Origin: Pseudomonadota bacterium
Lineage (GTDB): Bacteria; Bdellovibrionota; UBA2428
Direction of reading: 5' to 3'
Length of the DNA stretch: 64,000 nt
NCBI GenBank assembly: GCA_018001635.1
Contig: JAGNHS010000005.1
Span: 16,285-80,284, forward strand
Part shown: one piece after another, positions 43,647 through 51,769 of the stretch
How the letters are laid out: every line of letters starts with the position of its first letter
How positions within the stretch are numbered: the first letter of the stretch is position 1
The notes under the pieces: model-generated
Told to the model about the DNA's origin: nothing
Database searches by the model: none
The model's input: only the letters and a program-made list of their open reading frames with translations
Program-made: the position numbers and the translations under genes

Positions 43647-44126
43647 ATGAAAAAACTTTTCTTATCTTCACTCATGATCCTTGGCTTAATTGGAATACAA
43701 AACTGTGGAAAAAAAATTGATTCCAATGCCAATCAAACAGTGACTGGCATTTCACCTAACTCACCTAAAGTGAGCAACGAATGGGTGGCTATGGATATTA
43801 ATACAATTTCAGTTCTAAATACCATGAGTGGAGTCTTTAGAGTGGAAAGCAGCCAAGGTGATTATAACGTTGGCGATCAATTTAATTTCAATAGTACTGA
43901 ACTCACTATCGAAGATGTGGGTGGTGAATGGAGTTATTACGGCCGAATTATGAAAGGTACTGATGGTAGCTTTCATATGTACGATATGCCAAGCGCTGGT
44001 CGTACTTTTTACCTTAGAAATGCCTATAAAAAGGGCAACCAAGTAGCCTTTTATTATGAATATTATGATAGCACCTCTGATACCGACAGCGAGTACTACG
44101 ACGGCTACATCATCATCGTAAAATAA
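43647..44126 (+). CDS. Putative lipoprotein of unknown function
   Basis: A 159-residue protein with a signal peptide ending Gly-Ile-Gln-Asn-Cys (Cys about 20). The lipobox is atypical (Ile-Gln-Asn before Cys), but length and hydrophobic core fit a lipoprotein. The mature part is acidic and beta-rich, with many Tyr, Asp and Ser (Tyr-Tyr-Glu-Tyr-Tyr-Asp-Ser near the end), and would suit a small beta barrel. No family is recognised. A strong terminator follows it. Confidence 0.65.
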   Translation: MKKLFLSSLMILGLIGIQNCGKKIDSNANQTVTGISPNSPKVSNEWVAMDINTISVLNTMSGVFRVESSQGDYNVGDQFNFNSTELTIEDVGGEWSYYGRIMKGTDGSFHMYDMPSAGRTFYLRNAYKKGNQVAFYYEYYDSTSDTDSEYYDGYIIIVK

Positions 44127-44164
44127 TATAAATTCACGAGCCTAGCTCAAAACCCCCAAAGTCA

Positions 44165-44201
44165 GGCCTTAGAAGCAAAAATGAGCTTCTAAGGCCCTTT
44201 T
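44165..44201 (+). terminator. Rho-independent terminator
   Basis: A perfect 12-bp stem (44165-44176 with 44185-44196, GGCCTTAGAAGC) with an 8-nt loop, followed by CTTTT. It separates the lipoprotein gene from pdxS. Confidence 0.85.
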
Positions 44202-44217
44202 CATTTCCAAAGTTTCC

Positions 44218-44246
44218 TTGCCAAAATATGCCTAAACGACGTAAAA
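44218..44246 (+). promoter_or_regulatory. Possible promoter of pdxST, predicted leaderless
   Basis: TTGCCA (44218-44223) and GTAAAA (44241-44246) with a 17-nt spacer. The -10 box ends 10 nt before the pdxS ATG at 44257. It follows directly after the terminator. Confidence 0.45.
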
Positions 44247-44256
44247 GCTTAGGCCT

Positions 44257-45132
44257 ATGATCAATCTAAAAATTGGACTCGCAGAAATGCTCAAAGGCGG
44301 CGTTATTATGGACGTCGTGAATGCAGAACAAGCTAAAATCGCTGAAGATGCTGGTGCCGTAGCTGTTATGGCGCTTGAACGTGTACCTTCAGACATACGC
44401 GCTCAAGGCGGCGTAGCCCGCATGTCTCGATTAGATTTGATCGAAGAAATTATGAAAACCGTGCAAATTCCCGTAATGGCTAAATGCCGCATCGGTCATT
44501 TTGCAGAAGCCCAAATTCTTGAAAGCCTCGGCGTTGATTATATCGACGAAAGCGAAGTTCTCACGCCGGCCGATGAAGAATTTCATATCGATAAACAACT
44601 TTTTAAAGTTCCTTTTGTCTGTGGTGCTCGCAATCTTGGAGAAGCTCTTCGACGTATTGGCGAAGGAGCAGCTCTTATGCGCACTAAGGGCGAAGCTGGA
44701 ACTGGAAACATCGTTGAAGCTGTCCGTCACCTACGCAGTATCAATCAAGGCATCAAACGAATCACCATGCTCGATTCTGCTGAACTCATGACCGAAGCTA
44801 AAAATCTTGGAGCTCCTTTTGAACTCCTCACTTATATTCGTGAACACAAAAAACTACCTGTTCCTAATTTTGCTGCTGGTGGAGTGGCCACTCCTGCAGA
44901 TGCCGCTTTAGTCATGCAATTAGGTGCAGAAACTGTCTTTGTGGGTTCTGGAATTTTCAAATCAGACTCTCCTCCAAAATTTGCAAGAGCCATTGTTAAA
45001 GCTGTAGCTAATTTCGAAGATCCCAAAATTGTAGCTGACGCTTGCCGAAGTTTAGAAGGTGGCAGCGCCATGAAGGGTATCGACATAAATACACTGGCAG
45101 CGGCCGACAGATTAGCTGAACGCGGAGTTTAA
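44257..45132 (+). CDS. pdxS: Pyridoxal 5'-phosphate synthase, synthase subunit
   Basis: Makes PLP from ribose 5-phosphate, glyceraldehyde 3-phosphate and ammonia. Its 291 residues are highly conserved: Leu-Lys-Gly-Gly-Val-Ile-Met-Asp-Val at the start, [10 protein letters not shown] near 45, Met-Ala-Lys-Cys-Arg-Ile-Gly-His (Lys of the first imine, about 75) and [10 protein letters not shown] (second Lys, about 145). It is followed 7 nt later by pdxT, its glutaminase partner. This is the DXP-independent route. The PLP could serve the class III aminotransferase encoded nearby. Confidence 0.98.
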   Translation: MINLKIGLAEMLKGGVIMDVVNAEQAKIAEDAGAVAVMALERVPSDIRAQGGVARMSRLDLIEEIMKTVQIPVMAKCRIGHFAEAQILESLGVDYIDESEVLTPADEEFHIDKQLFKVPFVCGARNLGEALRRIGEGAALMRTKGEAGTGNIVEAVRHLRSINQGIKRITMLDSAELMTEAKNLGAPFELLTYIREHKKLPVPNFAAGGVATPADAALVMQLGAETVFVGSGIFKSDSPPKFARAIVKAVANFEDPKIVADACRSLEGGSAMKGIDINTLAAADRLAERGV

Positions 45133-45139
45133 TTTTTTC

Positions 45140-45706
45140 ATGAAAAAGCGCATTGGTGTTCTCGCACTTCAAGGCTGCGTAGAACCCCACAAAGCGCACA
45201 TTGAAGCATTGGGCTGTGAATTTGTAGCAGTTCGCAAAAGTAGCGATTTTGAAAATCTCAGTGGCCTTATACTTCCCGGTGGCGAAAGCTCTACCATATT
45301 AAAACTCCTAAAAGTTCTTGAAATGGAAAATGCATTAGAAAATGCTCTTAAAAAAATTCCAAGCTGGGGAATTTGCGCTGGAGCTATTCTTATGGCTCAA
45401 AAAGTTATTGGCTTTGAGCAAAAAAGTTTTGGCGCGCTTCCCATAGGCGTGCGACGAAATGCCTACGGTAGACAACTCGATAGCTTCAACACTGAAATTG
45501 CTAATTATGAAGTGTCTTATATTCGCGCACCTATTATTGAAGAATTAATAAATGGGCCTCAAACTGAAGTGCTGGCCAAACAAAATGAAAAGGCAACATG
45601 GATTGTGAGCGGAAAAAACATGGCCACAACATTTCATCCAGAACTAAATTTAAAAACTCCATCGCCCATGCATCAGTATTTTCTTGAACACTGCATTTTA
45701 AATTAA
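45140..45706 (+). CDS. pdxT: Pyridoxal 5'-phosphate synthase, glutaminase subunit
   Basis: Releases ammonia from glutamine for PdxS. Its 188 residues are a class I-type glutamine amidotransferase: Gly-Val-Leu-Ala-Leu-Gln-Gly near the start, Leu-Pro-Gly-Gly-Glu-Ser-Ser-Thr (about 48), the nucleophile in Gly-Ile-Cys-Ala-Gly (about 78) and the His-Glu pair in Thr-Phe-His-Pro-Glu-Leu near 171. It is in an operon with pdxS. The small change from the usual Gly-Thr-Cys-Ala-Gly to Gly-Ile-Cys-Ala-Gly keeps the catalytic Cys. Confidence 0.96.
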   Translation: MKKRIGVLALQGCVEPHKAHIEALGCEFVAVRKSSDFENLSGLILPGGESSTILKLLKVLEMENALENALKKIPSWGICAGAILMAQKVIGFEQKSFGALPIGVRRNAYGRQLDSFNTEIANYEVSYIRAPIIEELINGPQTEVLAKQNEKATWIVSGKNMATTFHPELNLKTPSPMHQYFLEHCILN

Positions 45707-45740
45707 CACTTCTTATATGAAGTAGTTCAAATTCAAAAAA

Positions 45741-46766
45741 CTAGCGTTTTTGCATGACCGCGAAAATCTCAAGTCCTTGACGATTTTTAATAGAATTCAA
45801 AGATATCTCCCACTTACGATAAAGGAAATCCTTTTGCGTGAGTTCCCTAAGTTGCCATTGAGTCATTCCGAAGGGGGGCCCACCTAACCACATTTCACGG
45901 AAAAATATTCCAAAATAAGTGCCCTGAGGCTTTAATAAATTCAAAACACCCTTCAAGTATTTTTCACGAAGATTAGGGTCGATGGCACAAAAAATGGTGT
46001 GTTCAAATACAGCATCAAATTTCTCGTGATTTTTTTCTGAAAAAATAAAAAAGTCTTCTAAAAGATATTCAATTTTTGAGAGAGGATAAATTTTTCTAAA
46101 TCCCTCAAAGGCATCTTGAACAAGATCTAAAGCCGTAACATTGAGCCCTTTGGATTCAAAAAATACAGCATCATGCCCACGACCCGCACCAGGAACTAAA
46201 ATTTTTGAATTCTTATCTAACCAAGGCGGAACTCCAAAATGTTTTAGAACTGGCGATGCTTCGCCCAATTCCCAACCATCTTTTTTATCAACATAAGCCG
46301 ATGACCAAAAGCTTGAATCCAGCATTTTAGAATCATTATGGAGGTATGGTTTTGGTTTAAATTCTTCAGTTCGAATAAGATTTAAAAAATAGCCCTGAGC
46401 TTTACGACTTAATACCGCAAAAATATTTTCAGGCTCAATAAGAGCGTGAAATCGATTCCAGGGATCCACATAAACATTTTTATGATTGACGACAAAAGAA
46501 ACATCACCCGGAAAAATCCAACGAGAGCGCTCATCATCGATCCAATCAATGGACTGTGCGACCAAGGCTTCATCAAAAGCATTAAGAAGGACAGGAATAC
46601 CCCCAAATGTTGAAATTAGGGGAGATTTTGGCTGCTGTGGTAATAGATGTTTTATATTTGTAAATAATTCCCTTAAAACTTCTTCGTCTTCAATTCTAAG
46701 GCCATCACTAAGAGGAAAACCTTCCTCATCTATTTCGAGAACATGTTCTGGAATTTTAATTGTCAT
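45741..46766 (-). CDS. Two-domain protein with C-terminal TPMT-like methyltransferase
   Basis: The 341-residue C-terminal part (about 140-341) is a thiopurine-S-methyltransferase-type SAM enzyme: Ser-Phe-Trp-Ser-Ser-Ala-Tyr (about 150), Trp-Glu-Leu-Gly-Glu-Ala-Ser-Pro and motif I Leu-Val-Pro-Gly-Ala-Gly-Arg-Gly-His-Asp (about 188). A Leu-Glu-Asp-Phe-Phe motif follows. The N-terminal part (about 1-135) is a separate domain, reminiscent of the DUF1285 type but not firmly matched. Such enzymes detoxify small thiol or halide-like compounds; the fusion is unusual. It is the last gene of the aminotransferase/CoA-transferase operon, 7 nt after the Nudix gene. Confidence 0.75.
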   Translation of the reverse strand: MTIKIPEHVLEIDEEGFPLSDGLRIEDEEVLRELFTNIKHLLPQQPKSPLISTFGGIPVLLNAFDEALVAQSIDWIDDERSRWIFPGDVSFVVNHKNVYVDPWNRFHALIEPENIFAVLSRKAQGYFLNLIRTEEFKPKPYLHNDSKMLDSSFWSSAYVDKKDGWELGEASPVLKHFGVPPWLDKNSKILVPGAGRGHDAVFFESKGLNVTALDLVQDAFEGFRKIYPLSKIEYLLEDFFIFSEKNHEKFDAVFEHTIFCAIDPNLREKYLKGVLNLLKPQGTYFGIFFREMWLGGPPFGMTQWQLRELTQKDFLYRKWEISLNSIKNRQGLEIFAVMQKR

Positions 46767-46773
46767 TTATTGC

Positions 46774-47379
46774 TCAAAGATTAGTGTTGAGAGTATCTCT
46801 CACAGCTTTCTCAGAAGCTCTTCTGTATCTTTTAAGAGCCAAAGCCTTTTCGAATAAACGACTCACGGAAGCATCGATTTTTAATTTTTTAGCTTCCTCC
46901 CAACTCATCCACTGGGCATCTTTGAGTTCAGAACTTTCAATTTTTAATTTAATTCTATCGATATGAGCATTCCATAGAAAACGTACATCGTAGTGAAAAT
47001 GAGAGGCTTCTTTTTCGCGTGCAGGAATTGAATGACGATCGATATCTATAATCCCATTCCAAGCCAAATTGAGATTATTAACTCCACACTCTTCAAAAAG
47101 TTCTCTTTGGGCTACTCTCAATAGATTTTCATCTCCATCTGCATGACCACCCGGCTGCAACCATTTGTCTAAAACTTTATGATGAATCAACAAGCCCTGT
47201 TCACGATTAGAATCAAATACAAATGAACTGGCAGTAAAATGCCCTGGCTCAAAATGATCACGATAAAATGACCTAGATTTTTTTAATAAGCTTTTAAAAA
47301 GTTTGAGCAATGAAGGTGAATTATTCCACGGAGACTTAGCATAAGCATCGAGAGCTTGTACAAAGTCGAAGGCCTTCAT
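46774..47379 (-). CDS. Nudix hydrolase
   Basis: A 201-residue protein with a full Nudix box near residues 77-99: Gly-His-Ala-Asp-Gly-Asp-Glu-x7-Arg-Glu-x2-Glu-Glu-Cys-Gly-Val, matching GX5EX7REUXEEXGU. These enzymes hydrolyse nucleoside diphosphates linked to another group. An N-terminal helical extension of about 40 residues precedes the fold. The position 14 nt after the CoA-transferase B gene hints at CoA or nucleotide-sugar housekeeping, but the substrate cannot be told. Confidence 0.88.
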   Translation of the reverse strand: MKAFDFVQALDAYAKSPWNNSPSLLKLFKSLLKKSRSFYRDHFEPGHFTASSFVFDSNREQGLLIHHKVLDKWLQPGGHADGDENLLRVAQRELFEECGVNNLNLAWNGIIDIDRHSIPAREKEASHFHYDVRFLWNAHIDRIKLKIESSELKDAQWMSWEEAKKLKIDASVSRLFEKALALKRYRRASEKAVRDTLNTNL

Positions 47380-47393
47380 AAATTACTTATCTT

Positions 47394-48161
47394 TTAAAGA
47401 TAAAGCTTCTGGGGATCAAGTGTATTTCGCAATAGATCAATCTGTTTATTTTGGGGCGCGGCTATTGTTCGAATATTGGGAGCAAAATCTAATTTAAAGC
47501 CACAGGCCGCCTGCATTTGAGCCGCCTCGACTCCCTCATAAATTTCGGTCACATACATCCTATCGTTAGCGTCAAAGCTTAAAACCCCATAATCTGTAAT
47601 AACTTTTGAGGGACCACCACCAGGACAGCCCAACTGTTTACGGGTTTTTCCATCCACCCTTAAGCCAGGACTTGTAATAAAATCGCACTTTTCGACAAAA
47701 GTTTTAGGACTCATTTTCATGACAATGAGTATGTTTTTTGAATGCACAGCAATTTCGCAAGCTCCACCACTGCCAGGGAGTCTAACTTTTGGATTTTTAT
47801 AGTCCCCAATTACGGTGGAATTGAGATTTCCATAGGGATCAATCTGCGCCCCACTTAGAAATCCAATCGATATATTTCCACGCTGCAAATAATTTTGAAA
47901 AATATCAGCTACGGTGCAAATAGAAAGCGAATCTGTCACCAAAGCTGGGTCTCCAATAGAAACTGGTAATCGAGCAGGAATGGTGCCCACCGTCCCAGAC
48001 TCATAAATCATAAAAAGGTTTGGAGCATGCGTAGCGCGAGCTAGATTACAGGCCACGTTTGGAAGTCCAATGCCCACAAATACCACATCTTGATCGCGGA
48101 GCTCTTCAGCAGCTCGACAAACCATTCTCTCACTGGGCGTGGCTATCATTTTAGTATCCAT
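47394..48161 (-). CDS. CoA-transferase subunit B (GctB/IpdB-like)
   Basis: A 255-residue CoA-transferase family I subunit. It has Asp-Val-Val-Phe-Val-Gly-Ile-Gly-Leu-Pro near residue 25, the region Ile-Tyr-Glu-Ser-Gly-Thr-Val-Gly (about 55) where the catalytic Glu of glutaconate-type enzymes lies, and Gly-Ser-Gly-Gly-Ala further on. It overlaps subunit A by 11 nt. It could transfer CoA between acids, or, like IpdAB of steroid degradation, hydrolyse a ring-derived CoA ester; the sequence alone does not separate these. The operon suggests amino-acid or carboxylic-acid catabolism. Confidence 0.85.
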   Translation of the reverse strand: MDTKMIATPSERMVCRAAEELRDQDVVFVGIGLPNVACNLARATHAPNLFMIYESGTVGTIPARLPVSIGDPALVTDSLSICTVADIFQNYLQRGNISIGFLSGAQIDPYGNLNSTVIGDYKNPKVRLPGSGGACEIAVHSKNILIVMKMSPKTFVEKCDFITSPGLRVDGKTRKQLGCPGGGPSKVITDYGVLSFDANDRMYVTEIYEGVEAAQMQAACGFKLDFAPNIRTIAAPQNKQIDLLRNTLDPQKLYL

Positions 48162-49062
48162 AATCGACTCCGGCGCAAATACGGGGCTTAGCTTTCAATT
48201 TTTGCATTTTGCCTTCGCCCAGTTTTTTCATATACTCCGAATGATCTTTGCATCCATAAACAAACTCATCTAAAAATTTTTTCAATCCTTCGGGATCACG
48301 ACTAATGGTGTCCCACTCAACATAAAAATCATTATCACGGTCGTAATAACCTTGCGCATAACTCGGATGACATCCCCAGGGAACATGGCAAACATGGGTG
48401 ACCACGGTTTCGGGAATTAATGTTCGATTGGGGTCGGATCGAATGACTGAAGAATCCACAATTTCTTCAGCAACTAAAACAACTTTTTTTGAAGCAAAGG
48501 CACTCTCTTTTTGAGTTCCCATCAAACCCCAAACTTGACCATTACCTCTAATATCTGCACGCTGAACATGAACAACGCACACATCAGGATTCAACGCAGG
48601 TACAGTCGCAAATTTTCGAGCAGTGTAGGGGCAAGTGATTTCTTTAATATTTGAATTATACTTTGGTATATCGGAACCCATAAAGGAATCAATCACTCCA
48701 AAAGGTAAGCCGTTGGCACCGGCCTGAAGTCGAGTCATCATCCCACCATGTGAATATTCTTCAATCTCAATAGGATTATTGTATTTAGCTTCGCTTCTTC
48801 TGCGAAAAGCATGCAAACTTCCCACACCTGGATTTCCAATCCAACTAAATATAATTTTTTTACAAAGATCGGCTGCAATCATTTGGTCGTATACCAAATC
48901 TGGAGTCATTCGCGCTAAAGTGAGATTCTTAATGTTTTGACGAATAATCTCATGACCAGCAGCATGACAAATGAGATGAGTAAATCCTTCAATGACTAAA
49001 GTGTTGCCTTCTTTAACTGTATCGGCAATAGCTTCTTTAAGTGAACAAAGTTTTGAAGACAT
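48151..49062 (-). CDS. CoA-transferase subunit A (GctA/IpdA-like)
   Basis: A 303-residue alpha subunit partner of the preceding entry. It begins Leu-Lys-Glu-Ala-Ile-Ala-Asp-Thr-Val, then Gly-Asn-Thr-Leu-Val-Ile-Glu-Gly-Phe, as in GctA-type proteins. It has Ser-Trp-Ile-Gly-Asn-Pro-Gly-Val-Gly near 90, and ends in a region with several aromatic residues. Together the subunits form a heterotetramer or octamer in known enzymes. It lies 60 nt downstream of the aminotransferase gene and is translated in coupling with subunit B. Confidence 0.87.
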   Translation of the reverse strand: MSSKLCSLKEAIADTVKEGNTLVIEGFTHLICHAAGHEIIRQNIKNLTLARMTPDLVYDQMIAADLCKKIIFSWIGNPGVGSLHAFRRRSEAKYNNPIEIEEYSHGGMMTRLQAGANGLPFGVIDSFMGSDIPKYNSNIKEITCPYTARKFATVPALNPDVCVVHVQRADIRGNGQVWGLMGTQKESAFASKKVVLVAEEIVDSSVIRSDPNRTLIPETVVTHVCHVPWGCHPSYAQGYYDRDNDFYVEWDTISRDPEGLKKFLDEFVYGCKDHSEYMKKLGEGKMQKLKAKPRICAGVDYGY

Positions 49063-49122
49063 ATGCTTATAAGGTTTATCGTGAAATACTCATGAGGGCA
49101 ACGGGAGCCAACTTAGGCACTC

Positions 49123-50466
49123 TTAAAACGGAAAATCATTGAGAGTTTTTTCGATAATACTCACTAACTCATCGGCCTGGGCGCAAGTCATGGTGTAGGG
49201 TGGGGCGATCACCCAACAATCTCCATCCACACCATTAGCCATACCATAATGGCCCCACAAAACAGCGCCATTTTCAAAAGCAGCTTTGCTGAGCTTTTCA
49301 ATAATTTTCTTTTCTCGAGAAAATGCAATTTTATAGGTTTTATCTTCAACAATTTCCAAACCCAACAAAAGACCTTTTCCGGTTACAAATCCCACGTGAG
49401 GGTGATTTTTGAGCTTAGTTCTTAATTGGTTGAGAAGATACTCTCCGGTACTCGCACAATTAGCTATTAGATTATGCTTTTCCATGTACTCCAACACAGC
49501 CAATCCGCAGGCTGCGACCGATGGACTCTGCAAATAAGTATGCGCTAGCAAATAATTGCTTTTATTTTTGGCAAATAAATCCAGATGATCTTCACGAACT
49601 AAAGTCACCGCCAATGGAATGTATCCAGCATTGACCGATTTTCCGAGCACGGCAATGTCGGGTTCAAAACCCCAATGTTTAGAGGCAAAAAATTCTCCAC
49701 TTCGCCCACTTCCACACGCCACTTCATCGCCAATAGTGAGAATGTTATAACGTTGGCAAATCTCCATAACACCCTTGAGATAATTCTCGGGTGGTAGTGA
49801 AGCCGCACATGAAGACGCACTCATAGGCTCAAGAATAAAGGCCGCGATATTATCCGGACCTTCTTTTTTTATAACGGCTTCTAAATCTGCCAAATAATAA
49901 AAAGAAGCCTCTTTGTTATAATTTTCAACCGGACAACGATATTCATAAGGACAAGCCGTAAAAGCAATTGGGCTAATATAAGGCCCGTAATATTTTTTAT
50001 AAGAAGGTCTGGCAGAAACAGACAAAGAAAATAAAGTATTGCCATGATAGCTAGGAGTGCGCGCGATGATTTTATTTTTTTTCTTAAAACCAAGTTCCAC
50101 CCAATATTGAAGCGCAAATTTTAATGCCGCTTCCACAGCATCTGAACCTGAGTTGAGTAAGCTCACACGCGAAAGTTTTCCAGGAGCATAAGAAATAAGC
50201 TTGTCTGCAAATTTTTCAGCAGCCTCAGAGGTAAAATGCTTTCCATTAACGTAAGCCACTTTTCGCATTTGATCGGCAATGGCATCTACGACCTCATTGA
50301 CTCCGTGTCCAAGAGCATTCACAAAGGCGCCACCTGAGGCATCCAAATAACGCCGTCCAGCCTTATCAAACAAATAAATCCCTTCACCATGATCAATAAT
50401 AGGGAAGTCCCAATGAAAATCACGAACAAGTATATGCCCCTCAGGATAACGATAATGAGTTTTCAT
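49123..50466 (-). CDS. Class III PLP-dependent aminotransferase
   Basis: A 447-residue omega-type transaminase starting at ATG 50466; the frame can be read from a TTG one codon earlier. Landmarks are Asp-Ala-Ser-Gly-Gly-Ala-Phe-Val-Asn-Ala-Leu-Gly-His (about 45), Asn-Ser-Gly-Ser-Asp-Ala-Val-Glu-Ala-Ala (about 107), Ser-Tyr-His-Gly-Asn-Thr (about 142), Gly-Asp-Glu-Val-Ala-Cys-Gly-Ser-Gly-Arg (PLP Asp, about 248) and Gly-Lys-Ser-Val-Asn-Ala-Gly-Tyr (PLP Lys, about 280). Substrates may be beta-alanine, GABA, lysine-derived or similar omega-amino acids. It is first in an operon with the CoA-transferase and is divergent from a thiolase. TAGAAT lies 9 nt before the ATG. Confidence 0.92.
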   Translation of the reverse strand: MKTHYRYPEGHILVRDFHWDFPIIDHGEGIYLFDKAGRRYLDASGGAFVNALGHGVNEVVDAIADQMRKVAYVNGKHFTSEAAEKFADKLISYAPGKLSRVSLLNSGSDAVEAALKFALQYWVELGFKKKNKIIARTPSYHGNTLFSLSVSARPSYKKYYGPYISPIAFTACPYEYRCPVENYNKEASFYYLADLEAVIKKEGPDNIAAFILEPMSASSCAASLPPENYLKGVMEICQRYNILTIGDEVACGSGRSGEFFASKHWGFEPDIAVLGKSVNAGYIPLAVTLVREDHLDLFAKNKSNYLLAHTYLQSPSVAACGLAVLEYMEKHNLIANCASTGEYLLNQLRTKLKNHPHVGFVTGKGLLLGLEIVEDKTYKIAFSREKKIIEKLSKAAFENGAVLWGHYGMANGVDGDCWVIAPPYTMTCAQADELVSIIEKTLNDFPF

Positions 50467-50584
50467 CAATTCATGATTCTACCTGAGAGCAGCAAGCCTA
50501 TCTAGTTGTCTAATAAAAAGCTCAAAAGCTATGACGAGTTGACCTGTGACAGTAGGGCCGCCTTTTGTTAAGTTTTTAAAAGTT

Positions 50585-51757
50585 ATGAAATCTATGTTTG
50601 CTAAACCCATTTACGTTAACGCCGCTTATCGTAGCCCTATTGGAAAATTTGGAGGGGGGCTTAAGCATTTAAAAGCCGGACAACTCGCCGGGCAAATTCT
50701 AAAAAAGGCGATCGAAAAAACTAGCGCTCATGAAGTGGATTTTGTTTTTTTGGGCCATGCACGACAAGCTGGCAGTGGCCCCAACACAGCACGACAAGCT
50801 ACAATATTTTCAGGGTTATCTGAAAAGATTCCAGCCTGGACACTCAATCAAGCCTGCGCCTCTGGACTTACAGCAATCATGACAGGGATAGATAAAATAC
50901 AACTGGGCCAAGCCAACACAGTTTGGGCTGGGGGAGTCGAATCTATGAGCAACACTCCCTATTTGCTAATGGGAGCGCGCTGGGGTCAACGCCTAGGCCA
51001 CGGCGAGGTGACCGACGGCATGTATCAAGATGGTTTCCTTTGTCCAATGGCAAAAGTCGTGATGGGCGAAACCGTAGAAAAATTTATTGTTCCAGAATAT
51101 AAAATTTCTCGCGAAGAACAAGACGCTTTCGCTCTCTCATCGCAAATAAAAACCAAAAAGGCTTACGATCAAAAACTTTTTAACGATGAAATTCTAGCCA
51201 CAGATGCGTCCGGAAAAATTCCTGCATTAAGCACAGACGAACATCCTCGTTTTGATAGCACTGAGGCTGATCTAAAAAAATTAAGCCCAGTCTTTGATTC
51301 TCAAAACGGAAGCATCACTGCTGGAAACTCTTCTGGCATCACTGATGGCGCTTCTTTCTTACTTTTATCAAGCCTTAAGAATTCCAATACTCTTGTTGAA
51401 ATTCTGGATTATCAAGTATCCGCCGTAGACCCAAAAATGATGGGTATTGGACCTGTGCCTGCCACTGAAACTCTTTTAAAAAGGCAAAATCTCAGTGTAA
51501 ACGATTTAACGGCTGTTGAAATCAACGAAGCTTTCGCGGCCCAAGTTATTGCATGCCAAAGACATTTGAAAATTCCAGAAGACAAACTCAACATTCGCGG
51601 TGGCTCAATTGCTTTAGGTCATCCCATCGGAGCCACAGGTGCGCGCATTAGCACCACTCTCATCCACCAAATCAAAGAAAAGTCCGGAGCCTTAGGTTTA
51701 GCCACACTCTGTGTAAGCGGTGGAATGGGTGTATCGATTTTATACAGAAGTCTGTAA
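50585..51757 (+). CDS. Thiolase (acetyl-CoA acetyltransferase-like)
   Basis: Condenses or cleaves acyl-CoA: acetyl-CoA to acetoacetyl-CoA, or 3-ketoacyl-CoA in beta-oxidation. It is 390 residues from the ATG at 50585; the frame extends 13 codons upstream without a ribosome site. It carries the nucleophile in Leu-Asn-Gln-Ala-Cys-Ala-Ser-Gly (about 90), Asn-Glu-Ala-Phe-Ala-Ala-Gln (about 320), Gly-Gly-Ser-Ile-Ala-Leu-Gly-His-Pro-Ile-Gly (His, about 347) and Cys-Val-Ser-Gly-Gly-Met-Gly (second Cys, about 378). Divergent from the aminotransferase/CoA-transferase operon, it would process the acyl-CoA products. Confidence 0.93.
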   Translation: MKSMFAKPIYVNAAYRSPIGKFGGGLKHLKAGQLAGQILKKAIEKTSAHEVDFVFLGHARQAGSGPNTARQATIFSGLSEKIPAWTLNQACASGLTAIMTGIDKIQLGQANTVWAGGVESMSNTPYLLMGARWGQRLGHGEVTDGMYQDGFLCPMAKVVMGETVEKFIVPEYKISREEQDAFALSSQIKTKKAYDQKLFNDEILATDASGKIPALSTDEHPRFDSTEADLKKLSPVFDSQNGSITAGNSSGITDGASFLLLSSLKNSNTLVEILDYQVSAVDPKMMGIGPVPATETLLKRQNLSVNDLTAVEINEAFAAQVIACQRHLKIPEDKLNIRGGSIALGHPIGATGARISTTLIHQIKEKSGALGLATLCVSGGMGVSILYRSL

Positions 51758-51769
51758 TTTACATTTCTT

